A stretch of DNA of 64,000 nucleotides from Utricularia gibba (taxonomy: Eukaryota > Streptophyta > Magnoliopsida > Lamiales > Lentibulariaceae). Below the pieces are notes generated by a model, which saw nothing but the letters and a program-made list of their open reading frames with translations, was not told where the DNA came from and ran no database searches. Positions 40,542 through 53,031 of the stretch are shown piece by piece; positions within the stretch are counted from its first letter, which is position 1, and every line of letters begins with the position of its first letter. Both the position numbers and the translations under genes were made by a program. The stretch spans positions 1,674,001-1,738,000 of the forward strand of contig NEEC01000004.1 of NCBI GenBank assembly GCA_002189035.1, in the 5' to 3' direction.

Positions 40542-43508
40542 GATATTGCTACAATTTTGTCTCGCTGGTTCTAAAGTTACCTTTTAAGCATTTCTTATGT
40601 TAACTTCGATGTTTCTTGACATTATCGAGGTGTATTTTATGGAATTGATTGAGCAGTACAGTGATCAGACTAGAGGCAACAAGGAAGCTTATGAGAATGT
40701 AACGAGGACAGTTGCATTTCAGTTTCCGGACAGTATTCTTATATTTCAGTCCTGATACGATGTTGCTGCTGACCCGAAAGCTAAACTGAAGGCAATATCG
40801 GCTTCCTTGTTTCGAAACATCCATGGCCAACAGAGTATATCCGCACTGCCAAGAATCTGTTCCCGCCATCTCCTCAACTTCTCATCATCCTGAAAAAGAA
40901 AAATGTGGATAAAATGTTTTCAACATCAGGTTCATCACAATAATTAACTTTTAAATAATGAAGCAAAAAAAATCATGAGAACCCACATACATACATTTTT
41001 TTGAGTAAAAACCAAGCACAATAATCCATTCATCCAATGAAAAATCATTCTCATTTCTCATTAATCTAAAAGTCAGAGTAGTAGATGAAAGTACATTTTG
41101 TGTATTGAGAGAAATTCATATAGTGACATCCCTCTCACTCATCACTCTTCAAAATTACTTTTAACAAAATTGAAAATTATGATAAAATAAAAATTGATAT
41201 ATACTTCAAAATGTTTTTTAAAAATATTTATTAATAATAACGCTTTAAATATATGTTTATTCGTGTTCACCTTCAATTCCATTAACATTTTTATTTGAAT
41301 TTGTTTTTATGTAAATTAAATATTTAACTTTTATTTGATACGAAAATTTTTAATTTTTACAATGGTGTAAAATTTTTGTGTATAAATCGGGCCTTTCACA
41401 CTGGTATTGTGCTGGGTTATGACCAAGTTTACTAAACATCATGCTACAACCACTTCTAGTGATGACATGCAATCAAGTCTTGTGTTGGGTAATGCTCTGG
41501 TATCTAACTACCAATTTTTTTATTGGTTGGTGTTAAGGGTGAAAATCGATTTACACCCCATTAGTTGGGTTCAACATGGTTCCATGACTTCTGGTATTTG
41601 AAATTGCACTTTTTTTAAAGCATTTTCTTTATTAAATAACACCCAATCCTTTCTCCTAATCCAGGATACAAAAAATGAAGAAGAACTGATTCTTATTACT
41701 TCGGAAGGATGACAGAATTTAGTAAAAAAATGAACAATCTCATTTAAATATATGAAAAAATTGATCATGGTATATATAAAAAATTAATCATCATAATAAC
41801 TAATTTTCTAAATCACCGAAAGATGACAGAGGGGTTGTCACAAAAATCCAAGGGCAAAAAGTGGTTGAGACACATGTATCGTTACTCCCAAATCTGGGGT
41901 GGGGTGACTCCATTACGAACCGAAGCTTCCATATTTTGATTTATAATTAATTTTCCAAATCCTTTTTTATCCACGTCACCATATCTTCACACACTAAAAT
42001 CTAATGCATAATTATTGGTGGAACATGTGTCCATGTGCAGGTACAGTATGTGATCCTGTACGTGAGTCCACACGCTAGTTAAGATATGATCCTCCCTCCC
42101 TCCCTCCTCATTGCGTGTTAATCCCTCTTAATAGTGACGATGATGTCAATGGTGTTTACTCAACCGGTGGTTGGCAGACTCATCCAACTGGGAGCTCAAA
42201 TATCTGAAATATATTTCTTAAAATTAATAAAAAAATTGAACCACTTGTATTTTTTTATTTCCAAAAAAACAAAATGCCCGGATCAAATCTACTTGGAAAT
42301 CTAATCTAATGGTGTAGTTTGTAATACTTATTTTATAACTTCTACATAGCTCATAATTATAAGTTATTAGATAACTAGTCTGAGATACTAATAATTTAAG
42401 TAAAAGTTATTTTTAAGTAATTATATTGAACCACGTATAAGAACATTGTGATAAAAAAATATTTGAAACAAACAATGACACGGTAAGAGATCTCCATGAA
42501 AGCCATCAACTTTTCCAATCAAGCTAACAAGTTACTTCCTGAAATCTTAACAATACAAATGACTTAAAAGAAATGACAAAGGACCAACATAAATTCATAC
42601 AAATCCCTCTACATAAATAGACATAACTTAGATACAAATCCATAGAAATTATGGAAGATTTGTGTTCTTATTCAAAATAATAACACGATGCGTTCTATCG
42701 TGAGAATGAATGCAATGAAGAGCGTTTGGCATAAGAGAGTCATTAAATGGAAATTTTAGGATAAGTAGCTAACTTATTTTGATAAATGACAAGTTTACTA
42801 CTCATTGAATAAGTAGGTTTTTAGGTTGATTTGTAGTTCAAATAAAATAAGTATTAAAATAAATAGAATTAAAAATAAAAAGTTGAAAATTATTAAAATT
42901 TGAGTTAGTATGTAACTTCAACTTTTGATTTAAGTCATACGTTAAAAAATAAGTCATAAAGAATACACCCTAATTTTTTAAAACCCATTTTAATATGGTC
43001 ACACAAATCAGAAACAGGTAAAAGATGCATGTTTTTTTTCCTCTAAAAACAATTTATTTACAATATGAATAATACAAATCTTAAAAAATGGGGCCCACGA
43101 CATTATTAATGTTGTAAGAGGGTCTCTAGAAACCACGAATTTGGCTTGTTGGGGTCCCGGCGATCGATAGACACATGGAATGAATCTCTGTCCACAAAAA
43201 TTATTGCATTTTTTATGTTATTTAAATGATCCTTGAGTGTGCAGTTTCGCAATTCTACTACAAATTATCAAGAAAAGATTGAATTCTATTTGGAGAGATG
43301 GTTTAGGTTAGGAGTTTAATGTGCGTAAATCCAAGATTAAGTGCCGAGAAGATGCTTTTTTGTATTACAAGGGACCGACAGAAGGTTATTATATGGGGTG
43401 CTTAATCCCAAATTGCACGAGATTAGTTGTCCTAAACAAATTCCTTGCCATTCTTTATAAATTACACCTTTCCGGAGACAAAAAGCATTGCAATCCTGAA
43501 GCTATGAA
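40542..43508. other. AT-rich intergenic region upstream of the transporter pair
   Basis: No gene is recognised. Most of the 3 kb is AT-rich with short chance frames. A slightly richer part at 40600-40870 directly follows bystin and is probably its 3' untranslated region. A TATA box for the next gene is at 43456-43462. Confidence 0.45.
43456..43462 (+). promoter_or_regulatory. TATA box of the first dicarboxylate transporter gene
   Basis: TATAAAT lies 47 bases upstream of the ATG at 43509. The second copy of the gene has the same heptamer 68 bases before its own ATG, which supports both. Confidence 0.55.
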
Positions 43509-45864
43509 ATGAAGCCGGACGATGATTTCCTCGCCGGCGATTTGGAAACGCCGCTGGTATCTACGGCGGACCATGTAGTTCAGAGGGGGCGTGGGCGCAG
43601 GATTATAATTCGGTAATAAGGTCCCTTTTCACCTTGAAGAACTTGTACGTAATCCTCGGCCCTATTCTATGCGCGGCGGTGTGCCTCCTGGTCAAACTCG
43701 ATGGCGGGAGCACCGGAGAAGCAAGCCGGAACATGTTGGGGATCCTAGCGTGGATCTTCACGTGGTGGTTGACGGAATCCGTGCCGGTGCCGATAACCTC
43801 CCTGGCGCCGCTCTTCCTTTTCCCGCTCTTCGGAATCTCCGACGCCGACACGGTGGCGCACTCGTACTTTGACGACGTGATTACCCTCGTTATCGGAAGC
43901 TTTATTCTTGCCCTCGCCGTGGAACATTACAACCTCCACCGGCGGTTGGCTCTCACGGTAACCCCGAAATCAAGCTACGTTTCTCATAAAAATCGTTGAG
44001 TTCTAATCTTTCGAAATTGGGGGGGAAAAATCTGCAGATTACTTTGCTATTCTGTGGGAACCCGTTAAATCAGCAGATTCTCCTGCTCGGAATCTGCGGC
44101 ACGACGGCGTTCGTGAGCATGTGGATGCACAACGTCGCCGCGGCGATGATGATGGTACCAGTGGCTACCGGAGTTCTGCAACGCCTGCCCTCCGGGCCGG
44201 AGAGGCCAGCCGCGGCCACCAACTTCTGCAAAGCAGTTGTGCTCGGCGTCATCTACTCAGCGGCGATCGGCGGAATGACCACATTGACAGGGACAGGTGT
44301 CAACCTCATCCTCGTTGGCATGTGGAAAACCTACTTCCCGGATCACAATCCGATCACCTTCAGTACGTGGATCCTATTCGGGCTTCCACTTGGCATCCTC
44401 CTATTCGTCTCCTTGTGGGCCATACTCTGCCTTGTCTATTGCCGAGGTGGATCCAGTCAGGCCCTCTCACCCTACTTGGACAAAGCCCATTTAAGGAAGG
44501 AGCTGGAGACGCTTGGTGGGTTTCCCTCCACCCAATTAAATTCACTCATTTTCAATTATAATATTTTCAAATTTATTTCTATTTTTCAGGCCCAATATCA
44601 TTTCCAGAGAAGGCAATCCTAGGACTGTTTTTGGTAAATATTTACTTCAAAATAGGATTTTTTATGATATTTATTATTATTATATTATAAGCAATGATTG
44701 CATAGTATTTGGTATGATAAATTATTAATATCATGGGATTAAAATTGAAAACTTGTTTGATAATACTATATCTGATAGAATTATTTAAAATAAATAATTT
44801 ATAGTAATTAATATTAAAAGACAACTTTATCCTTTATTCTTATTTAAATACCTAGTTCGTAATATTTTACAATTGTTTTGTAAAACAAACATGTAGTGGA
44901 AAACTAAGTTTATAAAACGCGTATTATTATTATTATTATTATTAAATGAATGTATAAATATTTAAATTTATCTATTAAATATCATTTATTTACTTTGTTT
45001 ATTTGTCCATGCAGTTGCAGATAGTGTTGTGGATGACGAGGAACATTACGGAAGATATTCCAGGTTGGGGAGCTTTGTTTAATGGCAGAGCAGGCGACGG
45101 CACAGTAAGCGTAAGCATCCATCTCTCAGCTCCAAAAAGGACATTCAAATTGTTTGAAATTGGTTTCTTGTCAGCTTGAATTTTAACACGAAGCAATGTT
45201 GGTCAAGAATGCAACGAGGTTGATGTCTTAAGTTGGTTGATTCTGCACAGGTGTTGGTCGCGACGCTGCTGTTTATCATTCCCAACAAGCAGGAGCCTGG
45301 GCAGAAGGTGATGGACTGGAACAAATGCAAGAAGCTTCACTGGAACATCATCCTCCTCCTCGGCGCTGGATTCGCCATTGCAGACGGTGTTCGTACCAGC
45401 GGCCTCGCCTCCGTCCTGTCGCAGGCGCTGGATTTCCTAGAGACGGCGCCGTACTGGGCCATTGCGCCGGCGGTGGGCCTGGTGAGCGGCACCATCACGG
45501 AGTTCACCTCCAACAATGCGGCGGCTACTCTGTTGATCCCCCTTCTGATCCAGCTGGCGGTGCCGATGCAAGTCCACCCCGCCATCCTCGTCATCCCAGC
45601 CACCATCGGCGCTCAATTCGCCTTCCTTTTGCCTACGGGGACGCCGTCCAACGTCGTCGGATTCACCACCGGTCATCTAGAGATCAAGGACATGCTCCTT
45701 GTAGGGTCTTTGCTCAAGATCGTCGGGCTCATCTTCTTGTCACTTCTCATGCCCACTCTAGGTATCTTTCTACACCTCTCCCCCGCCACTTACTGGTTTT
45801 CCTCTTCTTTATTTGACTCGTGCCAAATTCTGTATCAGGAGCATATGTCTTTGTGCCAAGGTGA
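43509..45864 (+). CDS. TDT: Tonoplast dicarboxylate transporter, copy 1 (frame broken in exon 1)
   Basis: The plant TDT is the SLC13/NaDC-type carrier that moves malate and related dicarboxylates across the vacuolar membrane. Exons are 43509-43957, 44038-44515, 44590-44633, 45015-45110, 45251-45761 and 45839-45864. Multiple membrane segments are evident: [56 protein letters not shown] and more. The paired transporter motifs are [11 protein letters not shown] with [12 protein letters not shown], and [16 protein letters not shown] with [14 protein letters not shown]. The C-terminus is [10 protein letters not shown]. The N-terminal cytosolic segment starts [16 protein letters not shown] and then runs into stops unless one G is added to the G5 run at 43585-43589. 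With that base exon 1 is 450 bases, in phase, and the protein is 534 residues. Otherwise only the downstream ATG at 43634 yields the membrane domain. Confidence 0.9.
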
Positions 45865-47846
45865 ATCACCACGACACACGAAGCCTCGAACTTCATGTTT
45901 GAATCCGACCAAAGTTGTCTATATATATAAATCTCTGTATACTATCGAATGTGTAAAGGGCCATATGCTACAGAAAAGTGTATTTCTTGATTTATTGTGT
46001 ATATAATAAGGTAAAGTGTGGAAAAACCATTTAAAGATTATTTTAAGATAATTGAATGGAATAATCCACTATTCAAAATTTTTTATAGGGAAGTGGGATA
46101 TCTATGAGGCAGTATGTTCTTGGACCAACTTTCTTGGTATTTTAATTCCCTTTTAGTGTGATTTTCATTCTTCTAACTTTACTCTCTTATGGAATTCAAC
46201 AGCTCTTAATTCAAAATCCCGAGTGCATCCGAAACAACTCAAAACAATCCATACCATGTTCATTTGAGGGTCTTTCCCAAAAATTTTCTTACAATTTTTT
46301 CTATGTCCATATCGTGATTGAGCATTCAGTTTTTTGGTCGTTTGATTCACTTTTACGTGCTTTTCTCGACATTTTCCTTCTTCTGCTTGGTCATCTGTTC
46401 TTTATTACACAGGACAGGACAGATGAGAATGATTTGCGATATTTTTTGTCATATTACACAAATATGAAGCACTATTCGTCATGTGCTGTCGAGCATAGAG
46501 CCTTCATTATGTCCCGTAACATGTGTGATGACGCAAGCATTCCCTCCCTCGTGGCAAGCCAGACCAATTTTGACAACTCTTCGGTCTTCCTGCGGACACC
46601 GGAGCCTGCTTGGTCGACCATTGCAATTCGATCCCGGGTTCCTTGTGCCGGCTGCCTCTTTCTCTCTATGGGCCGCCGGAGCCTCTGCATCTTGTTTTGC
46701 TGATATTGGGCAATCCCACGGTTTTCCAAAATTGGTTATCATTACGAGTCCTGCTCAATCATTACCCCCGTTGTAGTTCTAGTTAATTTGTTTCTATTCA
46801 TACCAACAAACACATCATTGTCCCAACAACAATAAAACAGATATTTTAAGTAAATAAATAACCAACCAATTTATCCTTGATGATGTGAACAAGTAGATGG
46901 TATAATTCAACACCAACATCACATATTAACAATTTAACTCTTCGGCATTGTTTGATATGAAATTATAAGATTGGTTTATAATGAATTTAATAAAATTATA
47001 TTGTTTTGTATGTAGACATAATTATATATACATATTAACCTCACATATATGTATACTTGAGGGAAGATAAGTATAAGTATTTTTATACCTACATATTTGA
47101 GTTTGTCTAAATCTAAATAATCTAAACCCATGAAAATCTAAATCAACTAACCAAGTAAAGACTTAAAATGCGTTTGGTCCTGGAGTTTTGTTAATGCTTT
47201 ATTTGAATTGAATATCTATGTTTTACAAACTTATGCTATTATATTTGATATATTGTTTTAAAATCGAATTGAATCCATACTATGATTTACTCATTGTCTT
47301 GAGTTAAACTTCTTTTATAAGGGATTGAATTCAATTATTGCGAAAAATACAAATAATTATTTAAGTTCAATATTTATCTAAATTTATAATTTTTTGAAAA
47401 ATTATTGAATCGCACTCAAATTGAATCTCGAGTTTTAAAAATATCAGAATTCTTTAATTAAAAAAATTGCTTTACCTACGTGTTTTAATAAATAATTATT
47501 ATAAAGGTTCAATAAATAATACGTTTATCAAATATACATAATTATCAATACACGTCAACCACTGAGGATTTAGATAAATATCAATAAATAAGAGAGACAA
47601 CAATGAGCAATAGGCTCCTCCGGTACATTAATTTCTATGGCAATATCTATTAATAAGTCTAAAGTAATGATTATAATTCCAAGGAGGAGCCCCTGAATCC
47701 TCGTAAATCATCAGAATCGCCTCCCACAACATTTAGGCCTTAGCTTATGGAACTCTGTGTGCTGATTCTTGGTATAAATTCTGCCATTCCCGGTCTTGGG
47801 AGACATTACCCCATCTTCCTCTCTCATCTGCACTTCAATACTTCAC
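45865..47846. other. Spacer between the tandem dicarboxylate transporter genes
   Basis: The part at 46800-47700 is AT-rich. A less AT-rich island at about 46380-46770 contains open frames on both strands (46158-46703 plus, 46472-46742 minus) that match nothing I recognise; its composition differs clearly from its surroundings. A segment near 47265-47310 resembles one at 50890-50935 on the far side of the second transporter gene. Confidence 0.45.
47773..47779 (+). promoter_or_regulatory. TATA box of the second dicarboxylate transporter gene
   Basis: TATAAAT lies 68 bases before the ATG at 47847. The usual ~30-base spacing would put transcription start near 47805, which argues against the upstream in-frame ATG at 47796. 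Confidence 0.55.
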
Positions 47847-49913
47847 ATGAACAAGCTAAGTGATAGCTCCCTCGTCGTCGATCTGGAGGCGCCGTTGCTC
47901 CCGCCGGCGGACACGGTTCCGGCGAGGTTGGCAGCTTGCAAGTCCGTCATAAGATCAATTTTCTCTTCCAAAATCTTCTATGTCTTGTTGGGTCCCCTGC
48001 TCTGCCTTGTCGTTTGCCTCTCCGTGAAGATACAGGATGCCAGCAATGGAGCAAGCCGGAACATGCTGGGGGTTCTCGCGTGGATCTTTGACTGGTGGTT
48101 GACGGAGGCCGTGCCTGTCCCTATAACCTCCATCTCCCCGCTCTTCCTTTTCCCCCTCTTCGGAATTTCCGATGCCGACGATGTTGCGCATGCGTACTTC
48201 AACGACGTGATCACCCTCGTGCTTGGAAGCTTGATCCTCGCCCTCGCTGTGGAGCATTACAACATCCACCGGAGATTGGCTCTCAAGGTGAAAATAAACT
48301 TAAAACCCCCATTTTCATTTTTCAAAAGTATGTCTATTCCAATGGTTATACAATACAGATAACTTTGACGTTCTGCGGGGAGCCATTGAATCAGCACCTG
48401 CTACTGTTGGCAATTTGCGGGACGACGACGTTCATCAGTATGTGGATGCACAACGTCGTCGCGGCGGTGATGATGGTCTCGGTGGCTACCGGAATTCTGC
48501 AGCGGCTGCCGTCGGGGCCGGAGAAGCCTGCGGCGGTGTCCAACTTCTGCAAAGCGGTAGTTCTGGGAGTGATGTACTCATCGACCATTGGTGGAATGTG
48601 TACCCTGACAGGGACAGGTGTCAACCTGATACTGGTGGGTATGTGGAAGAGCTACTACCCGGACCACAAGCCTATTACTTTCAGCACGTGGCTATTCTTC
48701 GGATTGCCACTTGGCATTATTTTATTCGTTGCCTTATGGGCCATACTCTGCGTTGTCTACTTTCGGAAAGGATCGGCCCGAATCCTATCACAGTACTTGG
48801 ATAAGGCCCATTTGCAGAGGGAGCTCGATTTGCTTGGTAAGAATTTTAATTTTACATTTCAATTTATTTTTAATTAAATTGTCTGATGGAATATATATAT
48901 TTATGCAGGGCCTTTATCCTTTGCAGAGAAAACTATTTTAATTATATTTTTGGTAAGCCATAAATAAAATAGTATTTTCCCCTCTCTTTCTTCTTCTTTT
49001 TTGTTCTAAAAAAATTAAGATATTTATTGCCCGAAATAAAATGCAGGTCCAAATAGTCTTGTGGTTGACCCGGGATATCACCGGTGATATTCCCGGCTGG
49101 GGTGCGCTGTTCCACGGCCTTCCCGGCGATGGCACAGTTAGTGTAAGTAATCCAAACACATATTACCACACTTGGGTATGAATTTCTTTATAATAAAAAA
49201 GATGATTATGAATGCGTGTGGATATTTTGAAATGTAAAATTGATTTTGAAGTGTTATGTAGAAACCAGAACTATTCTAAGAATTAGTTTGAACGTTTTTT
49301 TGTATGTTTAGGTGATGATGGCCACACTGCTGTTCATAATCCCTAACAAAAAGCACCCGGAAGAGAAGGTTATGGATTGGAACAAATGCAAGAAGATCTC
49401 TTGGAACGTCATCCTGCTCATCGGCGCCGGCTTCGCCATCGCCGACGGCGTCCGCACCAGCGGCCTGGCCTCCATCCTTTCCAAGACGCTGGACTTTCTA
49501 GGGGCGGCGCCCTATTGGACCATCGCTCCGGTGGTTGGCCTGGTGAGCTGCACCCTCACCGAGTTCGCCTCCAACAACGCGGTGGCCACTCTCCTCATCC
49601 CCCTTCTCATTCAAATCGCCGAGCCACTCCACGTTGTCCCCGCCATTCTCGTCATCCCCGCCGTCATCGGAGCTCAGTACGCCTTCCTGTTGCCCACCGG
49701 AACCCCTCGAACGTCGTCGGATTCTCCACCGGATACATTGGGATCAAAGACATGCTCCTCGTGGGATCTCTCATCAAAGTTGTGGGGATCATTCTCGTAT
49801 CCCTTTTAATGCCGACTCTTGGTAACCAACACACTCCATTCCCTTCAGGGTTTCTCAAGTTGTTAACATTTGTGAAATTTCTTGCAGGAGCTCGAGTTTT
49901 TGCAGGCATCTAG
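47847..49913 (+). CDS. TDT: Tonoplast dicarboxylate transporter, copy 2 (frame broken in exon 5)
   Basis: This is the tandem paralogue of the gene at 43509 and has the same six-exon structure: 47847-48287, 48359-48836, 48909-48952, 49047-49142, 49312-49821 and 49888-49913. Exons 2, 3, 4 and 6 are identical in length to those of copy 1. Motifs include [83 protein letters not shown] and the end [10 protein letters not shown]. Exon 5 is one base shorter than in copy 1. The frame breaks inside [13 protein letters not shown], at the C4 run 49703-49706, exactly where one extra C restores the second substrate-binding motif and the final helices (531 residues). As written the protein would end in an unrelated tail. 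MNKL at 47847 is taken as the start; an in-frame ATG at 47796 probably lies upstream of transcription. Confidence 0.9.
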
Positions 49914-51074
49914 GACTCGATCAAGGACCTTTTTCTTTTTATACATATATTTTTTTTAAATCAGCCTCCTGTCATCCGAGATTTTGTGCGATTCGGGCAA
50001 AATCATCTGCCTTGTAGATTTGTGCAATAAAATACTCAGCTTGATTTTGCAAACTTTCGATAAAAATCATATTATGACAGTATTCCATATTGATTATGAA
50101 CTGAAAAGTTTAAATAAATAAATAATTTTTTAAAATTTTACATAAGATCTTTTTATCAAAAGAAAAAAACGTAAAATAATAAGAGTTGAGTAATCGAAAT
50201 AGATAATATTGTACAAAACCAAATTGAATTATGATATATGTTCTAAATAATTCAATGGCATGTTATAACATTGAATTCAATGAAGCCATTTCAAGAATTA
50301 AATGCTGCAAGTGTATCTATTTATATGCTCCTTCCATCGTTTTCAGCATATTTATTCAGAAATGAAGTTGGGTTTGCCTCCCCCGTGGGTGAACTCCACC
50401 ACAACATCTAGGATAAGACTTCATAATTCAACTCTATTCTCCAACATATTAAACGCCTCCTTGATTGAAGATATTTGTAGAGATTTGAGATAAATGTAAA
50501 CGAAATGAAATGCATAGGTCCAAATTTGCAGAGTATTGCTTATTTTGAATTTGAGTTACCATAAACATGGAATAATAATATAGTGATCCCATCCTTCCTT
50601 GAAATATCTTTGGAAATCATCTTTATTTCACATTTTTATTAAGATATTATTCCATTTAAATAGTTTCCAACAAAAATATAATTTAAAAAATCAAATTTGT
50701 CTCATTAACAATTAAATATAATTCCATTTTTTTATTTGAAACCAAATGCAACTTAAGTTGTATGTAGCATACTAGATCCCATTTCTCCATCCATGTATGG
50801 ATTTGGATTAGATCATTTTTATAATATCTTGAATTGTGTTCAATAATCTTTAATTATATTTTTTAAAAATAAAAAATTACTATTTAAACAGATTGAATCC
50901 ATTCTTTGATTTATCATAATTTTGAGTTAAAGGGATCAAATCATAGATTGAATTCATGATTTTGAAACATTGATTCACACATCTTAGTCAAAAAAAATGT
51001 GGAGTAAGTGAGTATTTTCATTTCCATTCAGGTGCAAAAAAACAATAGACAGTGAAAACAGTGTATGAGTGCTT

Positions 51075-51121
51075 TTGAGAACTTGTGCCTTGTAACTCCT
51101 CTTGATCAGGAGTGTTCTCAA
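51075..51121. repeat. Nested inverted repeat
   Basis: Outer arms TTGAGAAC and GTTCTCAA flank inner arms ACTCCT and AGGAGT, with the right-hand arms directly adjacent and 12 bases between the left-hand arms. It could form a hairpin with an internal loop. It may be chance or a remnant of a small transposon. Confidence 0.5.
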
Positions 51122-52649
51122 TCAGTTGTGAGTTTTGGTCAAAAAGGAAAAAATAGTGAAGGAGACAACAACCCAACAATCACTTGGTTCATTGAAGCCT
51201 AAGTGTCACATCCCTTTTCCACTTTAAATCCCAAGCCCCAGTTCAATAATGCTCAAATTTTGTGGTGACTTTTAACAGTTTTTGTGTGGATCATAGCACA
51301 CCACTTTTTCTATTAGAGAAAATAATTATAAATATGTCTAATTTAATATAATATAATGACCATATTTTTGAATCATTGTGTATCTTCTTGTTATAAGGAT
51401 AAGAACTAAGAGTATGTTTAAAACAGTTTATAGTTTTAGATAAATATTTTAAAAATAATTTTATTATCAAATATGAATGATTTTTATACTAAAAACTTAA
51501 AAATTTAGAAATACTTATTATTGTTAATAAACTATAAATAGTTCTCGAAAACTATTTTTTGAGAAGTTATATTATATTATAAATTTAATTTTATGAAACT
51601 CTTTCGTAATTTATAAAGGGGAATTAATTCTCTATCTATCCACGCTTTTATTCTGAATTATATTTCTATAATTTGCTTTTGGAAGAGCTACATAAAGTAA
51701 ACGCAAAAGAGTGTGTTTTTTTTGCTTTTTTTTTATTCAAGAATATCTGGGAATATTCATCAATATGTATTTTTTGCAGAAGCGGCCAAAATACTTTTTA
51801 GAAAGTGAATGTGAATGCTAGAAAGGAAATTCTCACATTATCCCACTATATGAATATAAAAAAATAAACACAATTTATGCTTGATATAAATTCTCAAAAA
51901 TTACTTTTCCAGAAGTAAAAGTAAAATTGTGATTCTTTATTTTCATGGAATAAAATTTGAATATTTATTAAAAAACTTTTTATTTAGAAACATAAATTGT
52001 TCTAATCAAACATTTAAAGAACATTCCTGCCCACACCCCTTGTAATGGTACAAATGTAAGTATTGATATTATCCACATAATTATGCTGCATTAATATCTA
52101 ATACTATGGTATTTTTAATAATAAATACTCAAATATTTATTTAAACATATCAAATAAGATGGTATTTAAATGTTATTTTTAATATCGTAGAAAAAATCCA
52201 AGCTCAAAAGGTGGAAATTTCACAAAACAAAATACTCAAATCTTTTCAAGAATAATATTCAATTTTTAATCCAAAGTTAATGGAGTTTATAGGTATTTTT
52301 AGGGTGATTTTGGGTAACAGTAAAAAAAGTTAGTTGCATGAGGGGCAATAAAGGGTGGATCTGTAGATCTCTTGAATGATGCCCCACCAAGTGTCAAGCA
52401 TATCCATTTAACATTGATATTGTTTTGATTGGAATTTATAACGCCCTTGACAAATTTGGCGATGTTTAATTTTATACTCATTTTTTTAAATATTTTGTGG
52501 ACAATGTTACCCCTCCCCTACAGTTAAGAACATAACATTTGAAAAAAAAAAGAGCTGGAAATCATGCCATGCAAATTGGGAAAAAATAAAAGGAAAAGTT
52601 ATCCAGTTTACAGAGATTTGGATGTTTATGGCTCAAATCTTCAACAGTG

Positions 52650-52682
52650 CACGTGATCAGTCAAGAATGGGGACTATATATA
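52650..52682 (+). promoter_or_regulatory. G-box and TATA box of the inositol transporter gene
   Basis: CACGTG at 52650-52655 is followed 20 bases later by TATATATA at 52675-52682. This lies about 350 bases before the ATG at 53032, a distance explained by the probable leader intron. G-boxes bind bZIP and bHLH factors, often linked to light or ABA control. Confidence 0.5.
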
Positions 52683-53031
52683 GCGATGATAGCTCAAGAC
52701 ATCACTCACAAGAGCCCTCTTTTGTTGGGAATCAACCGGAAGGGGAGCAGAACGAGGACTGTCTCTGAGAAGGGTATGCTTTCGTCACCTACGATTATAT
52801 CGACCCTTTATTTAGCAGCAATCGCTTCTCTGTTTTGATGGATCTCTTGGAATCGTGAAAGGGTTTGTGGGTTATTTTTCTTCATTGGGACAGCACCTAT
52901 TTGCCTGTAAAGTTTCTCTTTTTATGGTGTTTGTTTTGGGAAATCGGTGATTGGTCTTTTTGATAGAGAATGGGTTCTTTTGGGTCTAAAACTTACAACA
53001 AAAAAAGGGTGGTTTCGTACAGGTTTTTGAA

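Larger units (their letters stand above)
49914..53031. other. AT-rich intergenic region before the inositol transporter gene
   Basis: No gene is recognised in these 3.1 kb. Most is AT-rich. A compound inverted repeat sits at 51075-51121. The last 350 bases hold the probable inositol transporter promoter (G-box and TATA) and a likely leader intron from about 52773 (ggtatgc) to about 53022 (gtacag). Confidence 0.45.

Noticed and set aside
45325-45816. 163-residue Arg/His/Pro-rich plus-strand frame over TDT copy 1 exon 5
   Set aside because: It is an out-of-frame shadow of a GC-rich exon; the transporter frame carries all family motifs.
46158-46703. 181-residue plus-strand frame in the spacer between the TDT genes
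   Set aside because: It has no recognisable domain or convincing start context, and a minus-strand frame overlaps it. Kept only as a compositional oddity, not as a gene.
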